Assembly: GCF_932526225.1 (NCBI RefSeq)
Contig: NC_064046.1
Span: 5,319,306-5,383,305, forward strand
Length of the DNA: 64,000 bases
Source of the DNA: Nematostella vectensis
Taxonomy: Eukaryota; Cnidaria; Anthozoa; Actiniaria; Edwardsiidae
Direction: 5' to 3'
The notes under the pieces: generated by a model
Database searches by the model: none
Seen by the model: the letters and a program-made list of their open reading frames with translations, nothing else
What the model was told of the DNA's origin: nothing
In this document: piece by piece, positions 57,318 through 64,000 of the stretch
Layout of the letters: each line of letters opens with the position of its first letter
Numbering within the stretch: the stretch's first letter is position 1
Program-made: the position numbers and the translations under genes

Positions 57318-57983
57318 CTGATTTTTGCCTCCATCTTTTGAATCGGCGAATTGCGTCTGCCAACGTAATGTACTAAAATCGGAATACTACGTCAACATCG
57401 GCCTTGTTGCCCAATGGATAAGGCGCCTGACTACGGATCAGGAGATTCTAGGTTCGATTCCTGGCAGGATCGCTGATTTTTGCTTCCTTCTTTTTAATCG
57501 TGATAATTTTGTTTGCTGTTCGTCTTTTCTATGATGTAGTGTATAATTTTCCTTATTCGAGTCCCGGCAGGGTCCATGTCTTTGCATAATATTTGATGTT
57601 AACGCTATTTGTTTCACGCGAGGTGATTTACTTATTCCAAAATTACAACATTAATCTCAGCCCTGTGGCCCAATATAAACGACGCCTGACTACGGATCAG
57701 GAGATTCCGTAACATCAGCCCTATGGCCCAATGGATAAGTCGCCTGAATAGGGATCAGGAGATTCGAGGTTAAAGTCCTGGCAGGGTCTCTGATTTTTGC
57801 TTCCTTCTTCTCTATCCTGATCCTTGGCATAATAATTTTACTCCTGGCGATTTGCGTCTGGCAATGTGACGTACTAAGTTTAAGATACTACTTTAACGTC
57901 GGCCTTGTGGCCCAATGGATAAGGCGCCTGACTACGGATCGGGAGATTCCAGGTTCGAGTCCTGGCAGGGTCTCTGATTTTTG

Positions 57984-59347
57984 CTTCCTTCTTTTCTATC
58001 CTGATCCTTGGCATAATAATTTTACTCCTGGCGATTTGCGTTTGGCAATGTGACGTACTAAGTTCGGAATACTACGTCAACGTCGGCCTTGTGGCCCAAT
58101 GGATAAGGTGCCTGACTACGGATCAGGAGATTCGAGGTTAGAGTCCTGGCAGGGTCTCTGATTTTTACTTCCTTCTTTTTGATCGTGATAATTTTGTTTG
58201 CTGTTCGTCTTTTCTATGATGTAGTGAATAATTTTCCTTGTTCGAATCCCGGCAGGGTACCTGTCTTTGCATAATATTTGATGTCAACGCTATTTGTTTC
58301 ACGCGAGGTGATTTACTTATTCCAAAATTACAACATTTACCTCATCCCTGTGGCCCAATATATACGACGCCTGACTACAGATCAGGAGATTCCAGGTTCC
58401 AGTCCTGGCAGGGTCGCTGATTTTTGCCTCCTTCTTTTGAATCGGCGAATTGCGTCTGCCAACGTAATTTACTAAGTTCGAAATACTACGTCAACATCGG
58501 CCTTGTTGCCCAATGGATAAGGCGCCCGAATAGGGATTAGGAGCTTCGAGGTTAGAGTCCTGGCAGGGTCTCTGATTTTTTCTTCCTTCTTTTCTATCCT
58601 GATCCTTGGTATAATAATTTTACTCCTGGCGATTTGCGTCTGGCAATGTGACGTACTAAGTTCGAGATACTACTTTAACGTCGGCCTTGTGGCCCAATGG
58701 ATAAGGCGCCTGACTACGGATCAGGAGATTCCAGGTTCGAGTCCTAGCAGGGTTGCTGGTTTTGCCTCGATTTTTTCTTATAGTGATTATTTCGATTTCT
58801 GTTAGTCTTTTCTATGATGTAAAGTATAATTTTTCAGGTTAAAGTGCTGGTAGGGTCGCCGTCTTTGTATAATATTTTGGGCTATTTGCTACGGGCAATG
58901 TGACGTACTAATTACAAGTTTACAACAGTAACCTCGGCCCTGTGGCCCAATGGATAAGTGGCCTTACTACGGATCAGGAGATTCGAGGTTAGAGTCCTGG
59001 CAGTGTCTATGATTTTTGCTTCCTTCTTTTCTATCCTTATCCTTGGCATAATAATTTTACTTCCGCCTGACTACGGATCAGGAGATTCCAGGTTCGAGTC
59101 CTGGCAGGGTCGCTGATTTTTGCCTCGATTTTTTCTTAGTGGCCTGACTACGGATCAGGAGATTCGAGGTTAGAGTACTGGCAGGGTCTCTGATTTTTAC
59201 TTCCTTCTTTTCTATACTGATCCTTGGCATAAAAATGTTACTCCTGGCGATTTGCGTCTGCCAATGGGACGTACTAAGTTCGAGAATTTACTTCAACGTT
59301 GGCCTTGTGGCCCAATGGATAAGGCGCCTGACTACGGATCAGGAGAT
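57984..59347 (+). repeat. 1.3-kb block, copy 3 of 3
   Basis: Partner of 25045-26408 at 32,939 bp, and from about 58,730 also of 32,070-32,860 at 26,659 bp. Confidence 0.85.
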
Positions 59348-59373
59348 TCCAGGTTCGAGTCCTGGCAGGGTCG
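59301..59373 (+). tRNA. tRNA-Arg(ACG), GGCC type
   Basis: Consensus copy. Confidence 0.9.
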
Positions 59374-59766
59374 CTGATTTTTGACTAGTTCTTTTGAATC
59401 GGCGATTTGCGTCTGCCAACGTGATGTACTAAGTTCGAAATTTTTCGTCAACGTCGGACTTCTGGCCCAATGGATAAGGCGCCTGACTACGGATCAGGAG
59501 ATTCCAGGTTCGAGTCCTGGCAGGGTCGCTGATTTGTGCCTCCTTCTTTTGAATCGGCGAATTGCGTCTGCCAACGTAATGTACTCAAATCGAAATACTA
59601 CGTCAAGATCGGCCTTGTGGCCCAATGGATAAGGCGCCTGACTACGGATCAGGAGATTCCAGGTTCGAGTCCTGGCATGGTCGCTGAATTTTTTACTCGT
59701 TCTTTTGAATCGGCGATTTGCGTCTGCAAACGTAATGTACTATATTCGAAATTCTACGTCAACATC

Positions 59767-59839
59767 GGCCTTGTGGCCCAATGGATAAGGCGCCTGACTA
59801 CGGATCAGGAGATTCCAGGTTCGAGCCCTGGCAGGGTCG
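59767..59839 (+). tRNA. tRNA-Arg(ACG), C60 variant
   Basis: Paralogue of 33544-33616. Confidence 0.85.
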
Positions 59840-60381
59840 CTGATTTTTTTACTCCTTCTTTTGAATCGGCGATTTGCGTCTGCCAACGTGATGTACTAAG
59901 TTCGAAATACTATGTCAACGTCGGCCTTGTGGCGCAATGGATAAGGCGCCTGACTACGGATCAGGAGATTCCAGGTTAGAGTCCTGGCAGGGTCTCTGAT
60001 TTTTACTTCCTTCTTTTTGATCGTGATAATTTTGTTTCTGTTCGTCTTTTCTATGATGTAGTGAATAATTTTCCTTATTCGAATCTCGGCAGGTTCCCTG
60101 TCTTTGCATGATATTTGATGTCAACGCTATTTGTTTCACGCGAGGTGATTTACTTATTCCAAAATTACATCGGCGATTTGCGTCTGCCAACGTGATGTAC
60201 TAAGTTCGAAATTTTTCGTCAACGTCGGACTTCTGGCCCAATGGATAAGGCGCCTGACTACGGATCAGGAGATTCAAGGTTCGAGTTCTGGCAGGGTCGC
60301 TGCTTTTTTACTCGTTCTTTTGAATCGGCGATTTGCGTCTGGCAATGTGACGTACTAAGTTCGAGATACTACTTTAACGTC

Positions 60382-60454
60382 GGCCTTGTGGCCCATTGGA
60401 TAAGGCGCCTGACTACGGATCAGGAGATTCCAGGTTCGAGTCCTGGCAGGGTCG
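60382..60454 (+). tRNA. tRNA-Arg(ACG), T14 variant
   Basis: Paralogue of 34159-34231. Confidence 0.65.
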
Positions 60455-60818
60455 CTGGTTTTGCCTCGATTTTTACTTATAGTGATTATTTCGATTTCTG
60501 TTACTCTTTTCTATGATGTAAATTATAATTTTTCAGGTTAAAGTGCTGGTAGGGTCGCCGTCTTTGTATAATATTTTGGGCTATTTGCTACGGGCAATAT
60601 GACGTACTAATTACAAGTTTACAACAGTAACCTCGGCCCTGTGGCCCAATGGATAAGTGGCCTTACTACGGATCAGGAGATTCGAGGTTACAGTCCTGGC
60701 AGGGTCTCTGATTTTTGCTTCCTTCTTTTCTATCCTGATCCTTGGCATAATAATTTTACTTCTGGCGATTTGCGTCTGGCAATGTGACGTACTAAGTTCG
60801 AGATACTACTGTAACGTC

Positions 60819-60891
60819 GGCCTTGTGGCCCAATGGATAAGGCGCCTGACTACGGATCAGGAGATTCCAGGTTCGAGTCCTGGCAGGGTCG
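60819..60891 (+). tRNA. tRNA-Arg(ACG), GGCC type
   Basis: Consensus copy lying at a mosaic junction. Confidence 0.9.
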
Positions 60892-63790
60892 CTGCTTTTT
60901 TACTCGTTCTTTTGAATCGGCGATTTGCGTCTGCCAACGTAATGTACTATATTCGAAATTCTACGTCAACATCGGCCTTGTGGCCCAATGGATAAGGCGC
61001 CTGACTACGGATCAGGAGATTCCAGATTCGAGTCCTGGCAGGGTCGCTTATTTTTTTACTCGTTCTTTTTAATCGGCGATTTGCGTCTGCCAACGTGATG
61101 TACTAAGTTCGAAATATTATGTCAACGTCGGCCTTGTGGCGCAATGGATAAGGCGCCTGACTACGGATCAAGAGATTCCAGGTTCGAGTCCTGGCAGGAT
61201 CGCTGCTTTTTTACTCGTTCTTTTGAATAGGCGATTTGCGTCTGCCAACGTGATGTACTAAGTTCGAAATACTACGTCAACGTCGGACTTCTGGCCCAAT
61301 GGATAAGGCGCCTGACTACGGATCAGAAGATTCCAGGTTCGAGTCGTGACAGGGTCGCTGATTTTTGCCTCCTTCTTTTGAATCGGCGAATTGCGTCTGC
61401 CAACGTAATTTACTAAGTTCGAAATACTACGTCAACATCGGCCTTGTGGCCCAATGGATAAGACGCCTGACTACGGATTAGGAAATTCTAGGTTTGAGTC
61501 CTGACAGGATTGCTAATGTTTGCTTCCTTCTTCTTAATCGTGATAATTTTGTTAGCTGTTCGTTTTTTCTATGATGTAGTGTATAATTTTTCTTGTTCGA
61601 ATCCCGGCAGGGTCCCTGTCTTTGCATAATATTTGATGTCAACGCTACTTGTTTCACGCGAGGTGATTTACTTATTCCAAAATTACAACATTAATTCCAG
61701 CCCTGTGGCCCAATATATACGACGCCTGACTACGGATCAGGAGATTCCGTAACATCAGCCCTATGGCCCAATGGATAAGTCGCCTGATTAGGGATCAGGA
61801 GATTCGAGGTTAGTGTCCTGGCAGGGTCTCTGAGTTTTGCTTCCTTCTTTTCTATCCTGATCCTTGGCATAAAAAGTTTACTCCTGGCGATTTGCGTCTG
61901 CCAATGTGACGTACTAACTTCGAGAATTTACTTCAACGTCGGCCTTGAGGCCCAATGGAAAGGGCGCCTGACTACGGATCAGGAGATTCCAGGTTTGAGT
62001 CCTGGCAGGGTCGCTGATTTTTGCCTCGTGTTTTTATTCTTATAGTTTTTATTTCGATTATTTTGAGTCGTTCTTTTGAATCGGCGATTTGCGTCTGCCA
62101 ATGTGATGTACTAAGGTCGAAATACTACGTCAACTTCGGCCTTGTGGCCCAATGGATAAGGTGCCTGACTACGGATTAGGAGATTCGAGGTTAGAGTCCT
62201 GGCAGGGTCTCTGATTTTTACTTCCTTCTTTTTGATCGTGATAATTTTGTTTCTGTTCGTCTTTTCTATGATGTAGTGAATAATTTTCCTTGTTCGAATC
62301 CCGGCAGGGTCCCTGTCTTTGCATAATATTTGATGTCAACGGTATTTGTTTCACGCGAGGTGATTTACTTATTCCAAAATTACAACATTTACCTCATCCC
62401 TGTGGCCCAATATATACGACGCCTGACTACAGATCAGGAGATTCCAGGTTCGAGTCCTGGCAGGGTCGCTGATTTTTGCCTCCTTCTTTTGAATCGGCGA
62501 ATTGCGTCTGCCAACGTACATTACTAAGTTCGAAATACTACGTCAACATCGGCCTTGTTGCCCAATGGATAAGGCGCCTGAATAGGGATCAGGAGCTTCG
62601 AGGTTAGAGTCCTGGCAGGGTCTCTGATTTTTTCTTCCTTCTTTTCTATCCTGATCCTTGGCATAATAATTTTACTCCTGGCGATTTGCGTCTGGCAATG
62701 TGACGTACTAAGTTCGAGATACTACTTTAACGTCGGCCTTGTGGCCCAATGGATAAGGCGCCTGACTACGGATCAGGAGATTCCAGGTTCGAGTCCTAGC
62801 AGGTTCGCTGGTTTTGCCTCGATTTTTTCTTATAGCGATTATTTCGATTTCTGTTAGTCTTTTCTATGATGTAAAGTATAATTTTTCAGGTCAAAGTGCT
62901 GGTAGGGTCGCCGTCTTTGTATAATATTTTGGGCTATTTGCTACGGGCAATGTGACGTACTAATTACAAGTTTACAACAGTAACCTCGGCCCTGTGGCCC
63001 AATGGATAAGTGGCCTTACTACGGATCAGAAGATTCGAGGTTAGAGTCCTGGCAGGGTCTCTGATTTTTACTTCCTTCTTTTCTATCCTGATCCTTGGCA
63101 TAATAATTTTACTTCTGGCTATTTGCGTCTGGCAATGTGACGTACTAAGTTAGAGATACTACTTTAACGTCGGCCTTGTGGCCCAATGGATAAGGCGCCT
63201 GACTACGGATCAGGAGATTCCAGTTCGAGTTTTTTCTATGATGTAGTGTATAATTGTTCTTGTTCGAATCCCGGCAGGGTCCCTGTCTTTGCATAATATT
63301 TGATGTCAACGCTATTTGTTTCACGCGAGGTGATTTACTTATTCCAAAATTACAACATTAACCTCAGCCCTGTGGCCCAATATAAACGACGCCTGACTAC
63401 GGATCAGGAGATTCCGTAACATCAGCCCTATGGCCCAATGGATAAGTCGCCTGATTAGGGATCAGGAGATTCGAGGTTAGAGTCCTGGCAGGGTCTCTGA
63501 TTTTGCTTCCTTCTTTTCTATCCTGATCCTTGGCATAATAATTTTACTTCTGCCGATTTGCGTCTGCCAATGTGAAGTACTAAGTTCGAAGATTTACTTC
63601 AACGTCGGCCTTGTGGCCCAATGGATAAGGCGCCTGACTACGGATCAGGAAATTCCAGGTTCGAGTCCTGGCAGGGTCTCTGATTTTTGCTTCCTTCTTT
63701 TCTATCCTGATCCTTGGCATAATAATTTTACTCCTGGCGATTTGCGTCTGCCAATGGGACGTACTAAGTTCGAGAATTTACTTCAACGTC

Positions 63791-63863
63791 GGCCTTGTGG
63801 CCCAATGGATAAGGCGCCTGACTACGGATCAGGAGATTCCAGGTTCGAGTCCTGGCAGGGTCG
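63791..63863 (+). tRNA. tRNA-Arg(ACG), GGCC type
   Basis: Consensus copy; last complete gene in the window. Confidence 0.9.
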
Positions 63864-63945
63864 CTGATTTTTGCCTCGTTCTTTTGAATCGGCGATTTGC
63901 GTCTGCCAACGTGATGTACTAAATTCGAAATACTACGTCAACGTC

Positions 63946-64000
63946 GGCCTTGGGGCCCAATGGATAAAGCGCCTGACTACGGATCAGGAGATTCCAGGTT
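63946..64000 (+). tRNA. tRNA-Arg(ACG), G8 variant, cut by window end
   Basis: GGCCTTGGGGCCC, loop CTACGGA; also GATAAAGCG in the D arm. The T arm lies beyond the window. Confidence 0.6.

Larger units (their letters stand above)
1..64000 (+). repeat. Tandem tRNA-Arg(ACG) gene array (tRNA megasatellite)
   Basis: The entire window is made of tRNA-Arg-like units in one orientation, joined by four related spacer types; I saw no inverted copy. Units recur every 155/156 bp (type I spacer) or 184 bp (type II), or in longer composites (types III and IV). The array runs off both ends: the last gene starts at 63946 and is cut by the window edge. Only open frames that read through tRNA and spacer are present. 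Intervals between recognisable tRNA-like sequences stay below about 300 bp. The array is homogenised in blocks of 0.8 to 5.6 kb rather than evenly, so neighbours are not always the closest relatives. Confidence 0.97.
59767..64000 (+). repeat. 4.4-kb block, second copy, cut by window end
   Basis: Partner of 33544-37933. Around 60819 the 5' flank matches 33389 and the 3' flank matches 34752, so the gene there is a recombinant of two paralogues. Confidence 0.88.

Noticed and set aside
1-64000. Dispersed tRNA-derived SINE family
   Set aside because: Copies are joined head to tail with shared spacers, without 3' tails, target-site duplications or unrelated flanking DNA.
1-64000. Bacterial, organellar or phage tRNA cluster
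   Set aside because: No encoded CCA, a single isoacceptor, T-run terminators, and Pol III A and B boxes throughout.
1-64000. Array as a pure assembly artefact
   Set aside because: Copies differ by many private substitutions, different spacer types and distinct junctions, which a simple mis-join would not produce. Copy number and block order still depend on the assembly.
1-64000. 5S rRNA, snRNA or other RNA genes among the spacers
   Set aside because: I looked for other RNA genes in the spacers and recognised only eroded tRNA 3' halves.

Overview
The whole 64 kb window is one head-to-tail array of tRNA-Arg(ACG) genes and their degenerate relatives, all on the + strand. I see no protein-coding gene. 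The tRNA unit is 73 nt. It has an internal A box (TGGCCCAATGG) and B box (GGTTCGAGTCC), no encoded CCA and no intron, and is usually followed by a run of T. These are features of nuclear RNA polymerase III tRNA genes, so the source is a eukaryote. The sequence resembles animal tRNA-Arg(ACG), so a metazoan is likely, but I cannot name the species.

The building block is one tRNA plus a spacer of about 82 to 250 bp. Four related spacer types occur. Type I gives 155/156-bp units (T-run, GAATCGGCGATTTGCGTCTG, GTACTAAGTTCGAAATACTA). Type II gives 184-bp units (contains CTATCCTGATCCTTGGCATA). Type III contains a fossil tRNA 3' half and precedes 'GTGGCCTTACTACGG' pseudogenes. Type IV contains another fossil 3' half and precedes a truncated plus an AGG-loop pseudogene. 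By my reading there are more than 300 tRNA-like copies. About 50 keep a near-complete cloverleaf with ACG, G73 and an intact B box. Some 25 more carry one change at a usually conserved position. The rest are pseudogenes, chimeras or fragments.

Layout: 1-6.74 kb is an 811-bp higher-order repeat (eight units plus a part). 6.74-14 kb is a 2,847-bp tandem duplication and its relatives. 14.9-24.4 kb is a pair of 4.4-kb blocks 5,038 bp apart. 26.4-32.1 kb is a second copy of 6.3-11.7 kb. 33-38 kb is copied again at 59.7-64 kb. 38-40.4 kb is a 1,242-bp tandem pair. 41.8-57 kb is the densest stretch of well-formed genes and is built from nested 2,923-, 4,295- and 2,730-bp duplications. Block boundaries that I could place fall inside tRNA bodies, as expected if unequal crossing-over or gene conversion uses the tRNA as the shared homology.

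Each well-formed gene would be an independent Pol III unit making a tRNA that reads CGU/CGC/CGA after A34-to-inosine editing. Whether the array is a high-dose tRNA-Arg source, a mostly silent satellite, or a chromatin or replication boundary cannot be decided from sequence. Several copies have drifted to other anticodons (TCG, AAG, ACA, AGG, ACT). No interval longer than about 300 bp lacks a tRNA-like sequence.
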